NCBI GenBank assembly: GCA_937927895.1
Contig: CALGKA010000014.1
Coordinates: forward strand, 1 to 64,000
Length of the DNA stretch: 64,000 nucleotides
Reading direction: 5' to 3'
Source of the DNA: an uncultured Granulosicoccaceae bacterium
GTDB lineage: Bacteria; Pseudomonadota; Gammaproteobacteria; Granulosicoccales; Granulosicoccaceae
The position numbers and the translations under genes were made by a program. How positions within the stretch are numbered: the first letter of the stretch is position 1; each line of letters starts with the position of its first letter. The notes below the pieces were generated by a model. The model saw nothing but the letters and a program-made list of their open reading frames with translations. It did no database searches and was not told where the DNA came from. Positions 9,386 to 18,720 of this stretch are shown here, in pieces.

Positions 9386-9566
9386 TGTCTGCGACGCCTG
9401 TGGTTTCTCGCCAATCGTCCTTGCGATCAGAAGTGTAGGCGGTATTCGCTTCTCTCTTTAAGAGCTGCGCTTCTTCTTTACTAAGCCGCTCTTCACTAAA
9501 CAGCTCTTCCAGGAAGAGATAGCCAGCTTGGTCGAATTCCTGTAACTGTTGCTTGGTAAGCTTCAT
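9369..9566 (-). pseudogene. Truncated phytanoyl-CoA dioxygenase (PhyH) N-terminus
   Basis: A 65-codon frame whose first ~58 residues look like the N-terminus of PhyH/ectoine-hydroxylase-like Fe(II)/2-oxoglutarate dioxygenases (KLTKQQLQEFDQAGYLFLEE, then DRKDDWRETTGVA). The iron-binding HxD...H and everything after the first tenth to fifth of the family length is missing. The frame runs into DNVSLY-stop, where the last codons are the first codons of the SAF-domain gene in another frame (17-nt overlap). It looks like the stub left by a deletion that fused a PhyH gene start to the next gene. The stub has a good ribosome site (TGGAGGAATC upstream of ATG 9566) and may serve as a leader for the downstream gene. 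Confidence 0.72.
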
Positions 9567-9785
9567 GATTCCTCCAGAGTTAGTGTCGCGCTCATTGGTG
9601 GTGTGCCATCTTAGAATATCCTTATATTTGGTTTTCTGCTAATGCTGCTTGATGTATTGTCCTCTTAGCGATATGTGGCGAATGCCTCATTGTGCGCGGT
9701 TGCGGCATTTGTTAAATTTGCAGCCGCTGAAGCTCGACTCGCCTTGAATTGTCGCCCACACATTTACCCTGGAATACCTATCAGC

Positions 9786-11921
9786 ATGACTCCCCATCTG
9801 TGGAAGCTAGACGCTTTAGATACAACACTGCTGTTATTGGCAACTGGTACTGACGATATCCCCGCTATTATTTGGTTTGGTGAAAGCCTGCCAGATGATA
9901 TTGATAGTAAAACCGTACATGCCATCACTGATATTCCGGCGCCGATGGCTAAGATAGATGTGCCTGTGCCACTTTGTTTGTTCCCTGAAAGATCAAGTGG
10001 GATTGATTGTGCACCAGCATTGCGCGGACACAGAGATGGCAAAATGTTTGATCATCGATTCAAGCGTGTTGCGGTCAATGTGCGATCAAATGGTTTAACT
10101 GTAGAACTGATTGATCAAACTGCGGCTTTGGCAGTTACACTGGCACTGACACTCCATGAATCGACCGGTGTGCTTTCTATTGCTACAACCTTGCAAAACC
10201 AATCCAGTGAACCTTATACCGTTGACTGGTTGGCAAGTGCAACGCTGCCCATGCCTGCATGTTATCGTGAGTGTATGCATATTCATGGTCGTTGGGGGCT
10301 TGAATTTCAAACCCAGCGGTCAGACATTTCTACCGGTGCGTTAATGCTTTCAAGTCATCGAGGGCGCACTAGCCATGAACGTTATCCGGGTGTTGTTTTG
10401 GGTGAGGCTGGCTTTAGTGAACAACGTGGTGATGTAATGGCTGCAAAGCTCGCATGGAGTGGCAGCCACAGTACCGGCATAGAATTGCTAAGTGATGGCC
10501 GGGTAGTGTATCAATCAGGCGTATCTTTTGACCCAGGTGAGATCCAGCTGGCTGCCAATGAATCGTTTAGTGCTCCTGCGTGCCACTTCAAGCGCGATGC
10601 AGGTTCTGGTCTGAACGCAATAAGCCAGTCGTTGCATGCTTTTATGCGTCAGCAAGCGCTGCCTGCATGGACCCGTACCACGCGGCCGGTGCATGCCAAT
10701 AGTTGGGAGGCATTGTACTTTAACCACGATATAGACACATTAAAATCTCTGATAGATGCGGCGGCAACGGTTGGGGCTGAGCGATTTATTCTTGATGATG
10801 GATGGTTTCCCGCGCGTAGATCTGATCATGCAGGCTTAGGTGACTGGATAGTCGATACCAGTATCTATCCTGATGGTTTGCATCCGGTGGTTGAGCATGT
10901 GCGCTCAAATGGAATGCAGTTTGGTTTATGGTTTGAGCCAGAGATGGTTAACCCCGATAGTGAGATTTATCGACAACACCCCGATTGGACGTTGCATCTA
11001 GAGTCGTACGAAACACCGCTTGCTAGAAACCAATTGGTATTGAATATCGATAAACCAGAAGTATTCGAATATCTATTTCAGTGTATTTCAACTTTAGTAG
11101 AAGAATACAAAATTGACTATATTAAGTGGGATCACAACCGCGATATTATATTGGCCGGTGATGGTTCGAAAAGCAAAATGGCTAAGCAAACACTTGCCTG
11201 TTATCGCTTGATGGATAAACTCACAACGGAGCATAAAGCGTTAGAGATAGAGTCTTGTAGTTCTGGCGGCGCACGCGCTGACTGGGGTGTATTAAAGTAC
11301 ACTGGTCGCGTCTGGACATCAGATTCCATTGATGCGATCGATAGAATAAGTATACAGCGTGGTTACAGCTACTTTAATCCGCCAGAGATTATGGGGGCGC
11401 ACGTAGGTCATGCAGAGGCACACCTGACAGGCCGTTATATCAATATTCATACTCGTGCCATTGTCGCGTTGCAAGGCCAGTTTGGTTATGAGATTGATGC
11501 GCGTGTGCTTAATGATACTGAAATTAAAACGCTTAATCATTATGTGGGATTGTATAAAAAGCATCGTGACTGGATCGCGCAGAGCACAACATGGCGCCTG
11601 GATTCCTCCATTGAACACTTGGTTTGTAGTGGTTTGGTTAGTGCAGATCAAAAAACGTCGTTATGGTTTGCAACCGTTGTATCAAGTATGGCAGTGACGG
11701 TGCCAGGTACTATTGTGCTCTGTGGTTTAAAGCCTGATGGCCACTACACAGTGTCACTTGCCAGTGATAATTTTGAGCAACTGGCAGCTTTTACAAAAAA
11801 ATCCCCAGCTTGGTTGTCAGGTGCAATTACCTCAAGTGGAAAACTACTAATGACATTAGGATTAACTTTGCCTGTCATGCCTGCGCAGAGCGCCTTGCTA
11901 CTAGAGGTTACAGCGGTATGA
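9786..11921 (+). CDS. Alpha-galactosidase, GH36
   Basis: Releases galactose from alpha-galactosides (raffinose/melibiose type or galactosyl-glycerol type). 711 residues from ATG 9786, normal for bacterial GH36; an upstream in-frame GTG at 9675 would add 37 residues of poor sequence. Order: N-terminal beta-supersandwich, (beta/alpha)8 barrel from about residue 310, C-terminal beta domain. Catalytic features: ILDDGWFPARR, YIKWDHNRD with nucleophile Asp449, CSSGGAR, and WTSDSIDAIDR with acid/base Asp513. No signal peptide, so it acts on imported oligosaccharide. First gene of a four-gene set whose ends overlap by 4 nt (its TGA overlaps the galK ATG). Confidence 0.93.
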   Translation: MTPHLWKLDALDTTLLLLATGTDDIPAIIWFGESLPDDIDSKTVHAITDIPAPMAKIDVPVPLCLFPERSSGIDCAPALRGHRDGKMFDHRFKRVAVNVRSNGLTVELIDQTAALAVTLALTLHESTGVLSIATTLQNQSSEPYTVDWLASATLPMPACYRECMHIHGRWGLEFQTQRSDISTGALMLSSHRGRTSHERYPGVVLGEAGFSEQRGDVMAAKLAWSGSHSTGIELLSDGRVVYQSGVSFDPGEIQLAANESFSAPACHFKRDAGSGLNAISQSLHAFMRQQALPAWTRTTRPVHANSWEALYFNHDIDTLKSLIDAAATVGAERFILDDGWFPARRSDHAGLGDWIVDTSIYPDGLHPVVEHVRSNGMQFGLWFEPEMVNPDSEIYRQHPDWTLHLESYETPLARNQLVLNIDKPEVFEYLFQCISTLVEEYKIDYIKWDHNRDIILAGDGSKSKMAKQTLACYRLMDKLTTEHKALEIESCSSGGARADWGVLKYTGRVWTSDSIDAIDRISIQRGYSYFNPPEIMGAHVGHAEAHLTGRYINIHTRAIVALQGQFGYEIDARVLNDTEIKTLNHYVGLYKKHRDWIAQSTTWRLDSSIEHLVCSGLVSADQKTSLWFATVVSSMAVTVPGTIVLCGLKPDGHYTVSLASDNFEQLAAFTKKSPAWLSGAITSSGKLLMTLGLTLPVMPAQSALLLEVTAV

Positions 11922-13036
11922 CTACCACCAGAATTTTCCATGCGCCGGGCAGGGTAAACCTGATCGGTGAGTACACCGATTTTAATGGTGGCTTGGTTTT
12001 TCCCTGCGCAATTAATCGCGGCACGCAGGTGTCAGTGGAGCAAGATAATTCGATTGCAGGCATTGAGTTTTCATCAGAAGATTTTAGTTTTACAGCTACT
12101 ATAAAGGTGTCAAAAGATTTACAACCGATAGGTCAAGAGTGGGTGAACTACCCGTTGGGGATAATGGTAGAGTTCGCTAAATTAGGCTTTGTTATTGATG
12201 GTTGTAAATTCCAATTCAAAGGTGATCTACCGCATAGTGCCGGGTTATCTTCTTCGGCCTCTATTTCTGTACTTACCGCTTATGCGGTTAACTCAATTGT
12301 TGGTGCTGAGTTATCACGTCAAGAGCTAGCATTGTTGGCGCAGCGTGCGGAAAATGATTTTATTAATGTTCAGTGCGGCATCATGGATCAGTTTGTCATT
12401 GCAATGGCTAAAGCTGAATGTGCTATAGCACTAGACTGCGATTCGCTGGAGCACAAGCAAGTACCACTGAGCCTTGGTGAATACAAAATAGTGATTGGCA
12501 ATACTAATCAACCGCGCGAACTTAAAAGCAGTGCTTATAATGATCGGGTGGCAGAATGTAACGAAGCGTTAGCCATACTTGGACCGTTAACGGCTGCACA
12601 GCAATTGGCGCATGTTACTCCTGCGCAATTAAAAGAGCATGTGAAGCTGCTGTCCGACACCACCGTTCGCAACAGAGCAACACATGTAATTGAAGAGTCA
12701 GATCGTGTTAAGCGTGCAACAGTAGCGCTTGAAAGCGGGGCTTTAGAAGAATTTGGCCAGTTAATGAATCAATCACATGTTTCACTACGTGATCTTTTTG
12801 AAGTATCTAGCTACACGCTTGATTGCATGGTTGAGCTAGCGTTAAGTACTCAAGGTGTTATAGGCAGTCGAATGACAGGCGCGGGTTTTGGTGGTTGCAC
12901 TGTGAGTCTTGTTCATACTAATGCGGTAGATGATTTTATAGCAGACGTAGGCGCCGCTTATAAAAAGGCTACCCGGTTAGAGGCGAGTTTCTATGTGACG
13001 ACTGCCACAGACGGCGTTAACGAGATCACAACATGA
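11918..13036 (+). CDS. galK: Galactokinase
   Basis: Phosphorylates galactose at C1 with ATP (Leloir pathway, first committed step). 372 residues from ATG 11918. GHMP-kinase motifs in order: GRVNLIGEYTDFNGG (galactokinase signature, near residue 10), LPHSAGLSSSASI (ATP phosphate loop), CGIMDQFVIAMA (catalytic Asp region), and GSRMTGAGFGGC near the C-terminus. The start codon shares ATGA with the stop of the alpha-galactosidase gene, and its own stop shares ATGA with galT, so all three should be translationally coupled. Longer upstream starts would lie inside the GH36 gene. Confidence 0.96.
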   Translation: MTTTRIFHAPGRVNLIGEYTDFNGGLVFPCAINRGTQVSVEQDNSIAGIEFSSEDFSFTATIKVSKDLQPIGQEWVNYPLGIMVEFAKLGFVIDGCKFQFKGDLPHSAGLSSSASISVLTAYAVNSIVGAELSRQELALLAQRAENDFINVQCGIMDQFVIAMAKAECAIALDCDSLEHKQVPLSLGEYKIVIGNTNQPRELKSSAYNDRVAECNEALAILGPLTAAQQLAHVTPAQLKEHVKLLSDTTVRNRATHVIEESDRVKRATVALESGALEEFGQLMNQSHVSLRDLFEVSSYTLDCMVELALSTQGVIGSRMTGAGFGGCTVSLVHTNAVDDFIADVGAAYKKATRLEASFYVTTATDGVNEITT

Positions 13037-14073
13037 ATGATTCAGAAGCAGCCACAGGTAATTGGGAGCGACGTTGGCACCCGTTACTAGAACAGTGGGT
13101 AATAATCGCGGCCAATACCACCGCGCGGCCGTGGTCGGGTTTGACGGCAGAGCGCAAGGTAGAGGTGCAGCCTGCGCATGACGCTAACTGTTACTTATGC
13201 CCCGGTGTAACGCGTGCCAATGGTGAGGTTAATCCTGATTACATTGGTCCGCGAGCAATGGATAACGATTTCCCGTCACTAGCCGTACATGCACCCAGGC
13301 CGAACGGTGGTTCAGATAGTCTGCTACGCCGTGAAGCGGCATTGGGTCGGTGCAGAGTATTGTGTTGGTCAGAGCAACATAATGTTACTTTGCCTGATCT
13401 ATCAATAGAGCAAATGCGTAAAGTAGTTGATCTATGGTGTGAAGAGCACAAAACATTATCAGCTGACCCGGCCATTAAGCAGGTGCTAGTTTTTGAAAAC
13501 AAGGGGGTAGAGGTGGGGGCCTCGAACTTACATCCGCATGGACAAATCTATGCTTATCCGTTTGTTACAGACCACGGCCGTAGAATGCGTGGTTCGCAAA
13601 CAAAGTACGCAGCTGAAAACAATAATCAAAGCCTACTAGGTGATTTGCTTGTGCACCCGGATTGTGCTGCCAACTTGGTAGAGCAATCTAGTCACTGCTC
13701 GGTTATTGTGCCATTCTCAGCGCGCTTTTCTTATGAGACATGGATAATACCGCACCGAAAAGTTGCTATGATCTCAGACTTGACGGACGAGGAGCTCACT
13801 GATTTAGCCGGTGTTTACCAAAGGCAAGCTCGGCGCTACGATGGTTTATTTCAACGCTCTGCACCTAATATTACGCTGCTACACAATGCACCTTGTGATA
13901 ACAGTGCTGAAAATGAACATTGGCATTTTCATATAGCTATGCAGCCACCGCTGCGTGACCTTGAAAAAGTTAAATTCCTTGCTGGTGCGGAAGCCGGTAG
14001 TAATAATATAGTCAACCCTCTGCAGCCGGAAATAGCGGCTGAGCAATTACGCAACTGTGTTATCCATTCATGA
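13033..14073 (+). CDS. galT: Galactose-1-phosphate uridylyltransferase
   Basis: Transfers UMP from UDP-glucose to galactose 1-phosphate via a uridylylated His. 346 residues, standard length. The active site is in SNLHPHGQIYAYP (His169, second His of HPHGQ). A CYLC pair near residue 55 and the later histidines of NEHWHFHI match the structural metal sites of GalT. The product UDP-galactose would need GalE to return to UDP-glucose; no galE is in the window. Overlaps galK and the beta-galactosidase gene by 4 nt each. Confidence 0.96.
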   Translation: MNDSEAATGNWERRWHPLLEQWVIIAANTTARPWSGLTAERKVEVQPAHDANCYLCPGVTRANGEVNPDYIGPRAMDNDFPSLAVHAPRPNGGSDSLLRREAALGRCRVLCWSEQHNVTLPDLSIEQMRKVVDLWCEEHKTLSADPAIKQVLVFENKGVEVGASNLHPHGQIYAYPFVTDHGRRMRGSQTKYAAENNNQSLLGDLLVHPDCAANLVEQSSHCSVIVPFSARFSYETWIIPHRKVAMISDLTDEELTDLAGVYQRQARRYDGLFQRSAPNITLLHNAPCDNSAENEHWHFHIAMQPPLRDLEKVKFLAGAEAGSNNIVNPLQPEIAAEQLRNCVIHS

Positions 14074-16013
14074 AATTAGGCGTTTGTTATTACCCTGAGC
14101 ATTGGCCTGAATCACAATGGCCGGAAGATGCTAAGCGTATGCGTGATATGGGTATTAGTGTTGTGCGTATTGGTGAGTTTGCATGGAGCCGTCTAGAGCC
14201 AACACGCGACAGCTTTAAATTGGATTGGCTGCAACGTGCTCTTGATGTTTTGCATGCTGAAGGTCTTGAGGTAGTGCTTGGCACTCCTACCGCAACTCCA
14301 CCTAAGTGGTTAGTTGATGAAGAACCATCGATTCTTGCGATTGATGAAAACGGCAATGCAAAAGGCTTTGGTTCACGCAGGCATTACTGTTTTTCATCTG
14401 CGGTGTATCGTCGTGAGTGCCACCGTATTGTAGAAAAAATCGTAAAGAAGTTTGGTAATCACCCCGCTATCTCTACTTGGCAAACAGACAATGAATACGG
14501 TTGCCACAGTACCATTGCAAGTTACTCCGCTGATGCGCTAGACGCTTTTAGGCTGTGGTGTAAGGCGCGTTACATCCGTATAGAAAATCTAAATGAATTG
14601 TGGGGCAACGTGTTTTGGAGTATGGAGTACACAAGTTTTGATCAGATACCATTGCCCATGCTATCAGTAACCGAGCTTAATCCCGCGCATCGGCTGGCAT
14701 TCTGGCGCTTTTCATCTGATCAGGTGGCAGCGTTTAATCGATTACAAGTTGAACTAATCAGGTTGCATTCGCCTGGTCGTGATGTCATGCATAACTATAT
14801 GGGTAACTTTACAGAGTTTGATCACTACACCACCGGTGCAGATCTGGAAATCGCAGCATGGGATAATTACCCGTTAGGGTTTCTTGACCGTGATGGCATC
14901 AACGAAGACCACCTAAAAAAATGGTACCGCACAGGGCATCCGGATTCATCAGCGTTTCATCACGATCTATACAGAGGTATTGGTCGCTTATGGGTTATTG
15001 AGCAGCAGCCAGGGCCTGTTAACTGGGCGCCGCATAATCCCGCGCCAATATCGGGCATGGTTCGATTGTGGGCGTTAGAGGCAATGGCACATGGTGCAGA
15101 ACTTATGTCGTGGTTTAGGTGGCGTCAGTTACCCAAGGCACAAGAGCAAATGCACACGGGTTTGTTGTTGCCTGACGGTACTGAAGATCAAGCCGCAGAA
15201 GAAGTAAGGGAATTAGGCACTGATCTGCAAGTCCTTGCATCGAAGGGAATATCTACAACTGATATAAACGAAAACAGTACTGCTCAAGTGGCTATAGTAT
15301 TTGATTACGCGGGGGATCAAATGCTGCGTATTCAACCGCAAGGCATTAACTATGGCCCGCTTGAGTGGGTGCAGGAAGTATATACCGCTATAAGAAGGTG
15401 TGGTGTTGATACCGATATCGTAAGTCCGCAAGCAACTCTCGATGGCTATCAGCTTGTGGTGTTAGCGAACAGCATTGCAATAGAGCCTGCACTACAGAAA
15501 AATCTTAAAAGCTTTAAGGGGCAAATAATTATTGGTCCGCGCTGTGGTAGCAAAACAGACGAATATTCTATCCCTATGACTTTACCACCCGGGTTGTTGC
15601 AAGACCTGCTACCCATTAAGGTGACGCGCGTTGAATCTTTGCCGGACTTTGTAGAGCTAACTACTGCTAATGGTTACACAGCTGTGCGTTGGCGTGAAAA
15701 AGTAAGCACTGAGTTAGTGGCAGAGTCATCGTTTGACGATGGTTGGGGTTTCTACTATTGCCATGGCAGCGTGCATTATTTAAATGCTTGTCTCGATTCT
15801 GACTCATTGCTGCACTTTGTAGAAGCAAGATTAAAAGATGCAGAAATAGAAACAATAATGTGTAGTGAAGGCTTGCGACTGCGTAGGGCAGGCGGCTATG
15901 TTTTTGCGTTTAACTACGGGCCGCAAACGGAACAGCTAAGCCCTGATTATCATTATGTTTTGGGTTGTGAAACCCTCAAGCCCGCTGATGTTGCGGTTTG
16001 GCGTGAAGGCTAA
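14070..16013 (+). CDS. Beta-galactosidase, GH42
   Basis: Cytoplasmic retaining beta-galactosidase of 647 residues, the family's normal size. Landmarks: start MKLGVCYYPEHWPESQWPED, WQTDNEYGCH with acid/base Glu142, FRWRQLPKAQEQMHTG with nucleophile Glu359, then the trimerisation (Rossmann-like) domain from about residue 395 and a short C-terminal beta domain. There is no signal peptide. GH42 enzymes usually act on short galacto-oligosaccharides rather than lactose. Together with the GH36 enzyme it lets the cell remove both alpha- and beta-linked galactose before GalK/GalT. Confidence 0.94.
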   Translation: MKLGVCYYPEHWPESQWPEDAKRMRDMGISVVRIGEFAWSRLEPTRDSFKLDWLQRALDVLHAEGLEVVLGTPTATPPKWLVDEEPSILAIDENGNAKGFGSRRHYCFSSAVYRRECHRIVEKIVKKFGNHPAISTWQTDNEYGCHSTIASYSADALDAFRLWCKARYIRIENLNELWGNVFWSMEYTSFDQIPLPMLSVTELNPAHRLAFWRFSSDQVAAFNRLQVELIRLHSPGRDVMHNYMGNFTEFDHYTTGADLEIAAWDNYPLGFLDRDGINEDHLKKWYRTGHPDSSAFHHDLYRGIGRLWVIEQQPGPVNWAPHNPAPISGMVRLWALEAMAHGAELMSWFRWRQLPKAQEQMHTGLLLPDGTEDQAAEEVRELGTDLQVLASKGISTTDINENSTAQVAIVFDYAGDQMLRIQPQGINYGPLEWVQEVYTAIRRCGVDTDIVSPQATLDGYQLVVLANSIAIEPALQKNLKSFKGQIIIGPRCGSKTDEYSIPMTLPPGLLQDLLPIKVTRVESLPDFVELTTANGYTAVRWREKVSTELVAESSFDDGWGFYYCHGSVHYLNACLDSDSLLHFVEARLKDAEIETIMCSEGLRLRRAGGYVFAFNYGPQTEQLSPDYHYVLGCETLKPADVAVWREG

Positions 16014-16041
16014 GCGAGAAAGTTACCTTGTGAGGCTCGCG

Positions 16042-17112
16042 TTAACGAATTCGCAGTGTGCTCTCAGGGTCGAATAAAAAGGCGCGGCTTGCATCGAAGC
16101 GTGCGGTAAAATCACCTTTAGCATCCGTTATTTGATGCTCCTCTAAGGCCATGGTGAGTGGCGTATCGCTCTCGGCATCGGCATACGCAAACGAAGATCC
16201 ACCTAAACTTTCCACTACTTCAATGCGCGTTTGTAAAGACGCATTGCCTTGGCTGCCAAAGTGCTCTGGTCGAATACCTACTAGTACGCGGCTACCGACA
16301 GTAAGTGCTGTGGTACTTGCCACTGTGAATTCATCGCTTGGGTAGTCAATCAGTTGTAGTGCGCCATTGTTTACTACTTCTGCTTGTAAAAAATTCATTT
16401 GCGGCGATCCAATAAAGCCACCCACAAAAGTGTTGTCTGGATCATTGTATAAATGCATGGGTGCGCCTACTTGTTCAATTTTACCAGCGCGAAGCACAAC
16501 GATTTTGTCCGCTAAGGTCATTGCCTCAACTTGATCATGGGTGACATAAACCATGGTAGCGCCAAGGTCATTATGTAGCTTTGCTATTTCTAATCGCATG
16601 CGAACGCGTAGTTCCGCATCAAGGTTAGAGAGGGGTTCGTCAAACAGAAATACTTTTGGCTCACGAACGATAGAACGACCAATCGCTACACGTTGACGTT
16701 GCCCACCGGATAACGCTTTAGGCTTGCGATCTAACAGTGGTTCAAGGTGTAAAATTCTGGCCGCTTTTTGCACGCGCTCGTCAATAAGGGCTGGATCATG
16801 GCCTGTCATCTTTAGGCCGAAGCCCATGTTTTCCTCTACGGTCATGTGCGGATAAAGTGCATAGGACTGGAATACCATTGCAATCCCGCGATCTGCCGCT
16901 TCAACGTCAGTGACGTCTTGGTTGTCGATCAGAATAGTCCCGTCGGTCGCGTCTTCGAGCCCCGCTATAAGTCTGAGAAGGGTGGATTTCCCGCAGCCGG
17001 AAGGCCCAACAAATACTGTGAATTCGCCAGAGTTGATTGATAAGTCAACTCCGTGAATGACATCTACACGGCCAAATGATTTTTTTAGAGATTTGAGTTC
17101 AACGTTGGCCAA
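16042..17112 (-). CDS. Sugar ABC transporter ATPase, MalK/UgpC type
   Basis: Energises the carbohydrate importer encoded divergently at 17.4-20.8 kb. 356 residues with Walker A GPSGCGKSTLLRLIAG, Q-loop MVFQSYALYPHM, signature LSGGQRQRVAIGR, Walker B VFLFDEPLSNLDA and H-loop YVTHDQVEAM. The C-terminal ~120 residues form the MalK-type regulatory/TOBE (MOP-like) region. It is convergent with the GH42 gene (28 nt apart) and shares a 284-bp divergent control region with the binding-protein gene, so import and hydrolysis are probably co-regulated. Confidence 0.93.
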   Translation of the reverse strand: MANVELKSLKKSFGRVDVIHGVDLSINSGEFTVFVGPSGCGKSTLLRLIAGLEDATDGTILIDNQDVTDVEAADRGIAMVFQSYALYPHMTVEENMGFGLKMTGHDPALIDERVQKAARILHLEPLLDRKPKALSGGQRQRVAIGRSIVREPKVFLFDEPLSNLDAELRVRMRLEIAKLHNDLGATMVYVTHDQVEAMTLADKIVVLRAGKIEQVGAPMHLYNDPDNTFVGGFIGSPQMNFLQAEVVNNGALQLIDYPSDEFTVASTTALTVGSRVLVGIRPEHFGSQGNASLQTRIEVVESLGGSSFAYADAESDTPLTMALEEHQITDAKGDFTARFDASRAFLFDPESTLRIR

Positions 17113-17396
17113 CGGAGTGCACCTTATTGTGTTCTGCGAGAAGTCTAAACGTGTCTGTTATTTACGACAGGTGTTGGCATGGTACCTTTGTTTATACAGA
17201 TCTTTCAATTTTTACGGCGCAATTTTGCAAATGAGAATTGGTGCCTTATAAACTGCCGAATTGGTGCCGCGTTTAGTTACGAATAATACGAATTGAAGCT
17301 TTTCCAGCGAAAAATGGGTGATATCATAGTGGTTCTTGTTGCACCATCCTTCGTGCAGGTCGCTATCCTGTGCATTGTTTAATGGAGATTTCACGT
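17113..17396. promoter_or_regulatory. Divergent control region of the sugar importer
   Basis: Lies between the ATPase gene (leftward) and the binding-protein gene (rightward). It contains a perfect 11-bp direct repeat, GAATTGGTGCC, at 17235-17245 and 17258-17268 (23 nt start to start, about two helical turns), a pattern that suits binding by an activator or repressor dimer pair. The ribosome site of the binding-protein gene is AATGGAG at 17381-17387. No regulator gene of the LacI or AraC type is seen nearby. Confidence 0.5.
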
Positions 17397-18638
17397 ATGA
17401 AATTCAAACTCAATTTTTCACTAACCAGCATTGCGGCGGCAGCGTTACTGTCTACGTCAGCTATGGCTAGTGATCTTGTTATTACTTTTGACGATCTGAA
17501 CCCTGATAAAGCAGCAGCATATGAAGCTGCGGTAGAGGCGTTCAAAAAAGCCAACCCCGATATCAACGTAGTTGCCAACAATGGCGATCGTGAAGCTCAC
17601 AAAGGCACTATTCGTAACGCGCTTCAAAACGATTCACCAGACCTAATCACTTGGTATCCCGGTAACCGTATGGGGCCTTTCGTAGATGCTGGCTTGTTCA
17701 TGGATATCTCTGACCTTTGGGCGTCAGATCCAAACCTGTCTGGTAATTTCAATGCGATCAAACCTACCATGACCCGTGATGGCAAGCAGTGGGGCGTGCC
17801 TTACTCTTATTACCAGTGGGGCGTGTACTACCGCAAAGACATCTACGAGAAGCTAGGCCTAAGTGAACCAAAAACCTGGGACGAGCTACTAGGCAATTGC
17901 GATAAAATGAAAGAAGCAGGCGTCACACCTTTCACCATTGGCACAAAGTTCCTATGGACTGCGGCTGGTGTATTTGACTACCTTAACCTTCGCACCAATG
18001 GCTACGATGTTCATAACGAGCTTACCGCCGGTAAAGTCAAATATACTGATCCACGTATCCGCGATACATTCGCAAACTGGGAAACCATGCTTGATCGCTG
18101 TTCATTCGTAAGCACCCACGCCACTATGTCTTGGCAAGATGCTATTGCTCCTTTCGCTAACGGTGATGCAGCAATGTATGTAATGGGTAACTTCTCTGTT
18201 GGTCAGTACAAAGATGCGGGCTTAACAGATGATCAGATTGATTTCTTCCAGTTCCCTGAAATCACTCCAGGCCTTCCACGTGCAGAAGAAGCACCAGCCG
18301 ATGCTTTCTTTATTCCTGCTAAGGCGACTAACGTTGAAAATGCTAAGAAGTTTCTTGCGTTCATCGCAACACCAGAAATTCAAAGCGAGTGGAACAAAAC
18401 TATTGGTCAACTACCTCCAAACTCTGAAGCTGCCATCAACACTGATGATAAATTCATTGTAGAAGGCATGGAAACACTTTCAACAGCTGCAGGTCTTGCG
18501 CAGTTCTATGATCGTGATGCGCCAGCGGCTATGGCCAAAGAAGGCATGCAGGGATTCCAGAAGTTCATGCTTGATCCTTCAAGCCTAGATGAGATTCTAG
18601 AGAATCTTGATAAAGTACAGGCTGAAGTTTACAAGTAA
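17397..18638 (+). CDS. Extracellular sugar-binding protein (family 1 SBP)
   Basis: Periplasmic receptor of the adjacent carbohydrate ABC importer. 413 residues from ATG 17397, preceded by GGAG with suitable spacing; signal peptide with cleavage after AMA (about residue 24). SBP family 1 features: VITFDDLNPDKAAAYEAA at the mature N-terminus, the hinge-near segment GVPYSYYQWGVYYRKDIYEK, KTWDELL, and NGDAAMYVMGNFSVGQY. Aromatic residues around WYPGNRMGPF are the sort that stack on sugar rings. Followed by a strong terminator that probably keeps this protein in excess over the permeases. Ligand probably an oligogalactoside, by context. Confidence 0.92.
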   Translation: MKFKLNFSLTSIAAAALLSTSAMASDLVITFDDLNPDKAAAYEAAVEAFKKANPDINVVANNGDREAHKGTIRNALQNDSPDLITWYPGNRMGPFVDAGLFMDISDLWASDPNLSGNFNAIKPTMTRDGKQWGVPYSYYQWGVYYRKDIYEKLGLSEPKTWDELLGNCDKMKEAGVTPFTIGTKFLWTAAGVFDYLNLRTNGYDVHNELTAGKVKYTDPRIRDTFANWETMLDRCSFVSTHATMSWQDAIAPFANGDAAMYVMGNFSVGQYKDAGLTDDQIDFFQFPEITPGLPRAEEAPADAFFIPAKATNVENAKKFLAFIATPEIQSEWNKTIGQLPPNSEAAINTDDKFIVEGMETLSTAAGLAQFYDRDAPAAMAKEGMQGFQKFMLDPSSLDEILENLDKVQAEVYK

Positions 18639-18648
18639 GTAGTTAATA

Positions 18649-18680
18649 GGCCAGCTGCCTCGCAGCTGGCCTTTTTTTCT
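18649..18680 (+). terminator. Intrinsic terminator between binding protein and permeases
   Basis: GGCCAGCTGC-CTC-GCAGCTGGCC followed by a run of seven T. Perfect 10-bp stem, 3-nt loop. Its position after the binding-protein gene and before the permease genes suggests partial termination giving more receptor than membrane components. Confidence 0.9.
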
Positions 18681-18720
18681 TTGTTTTCTAGTCCCGTTGT
18701 ACCCGCTTCGGAGCAAATAA

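Noticed and set aside
9675-9785. Extended N-terminus of the alpha-galactosidase from GTG 9675
   Set aside because: The extra 37 residues do not resemble GH36 and ATG 9786 gives the usual family start.
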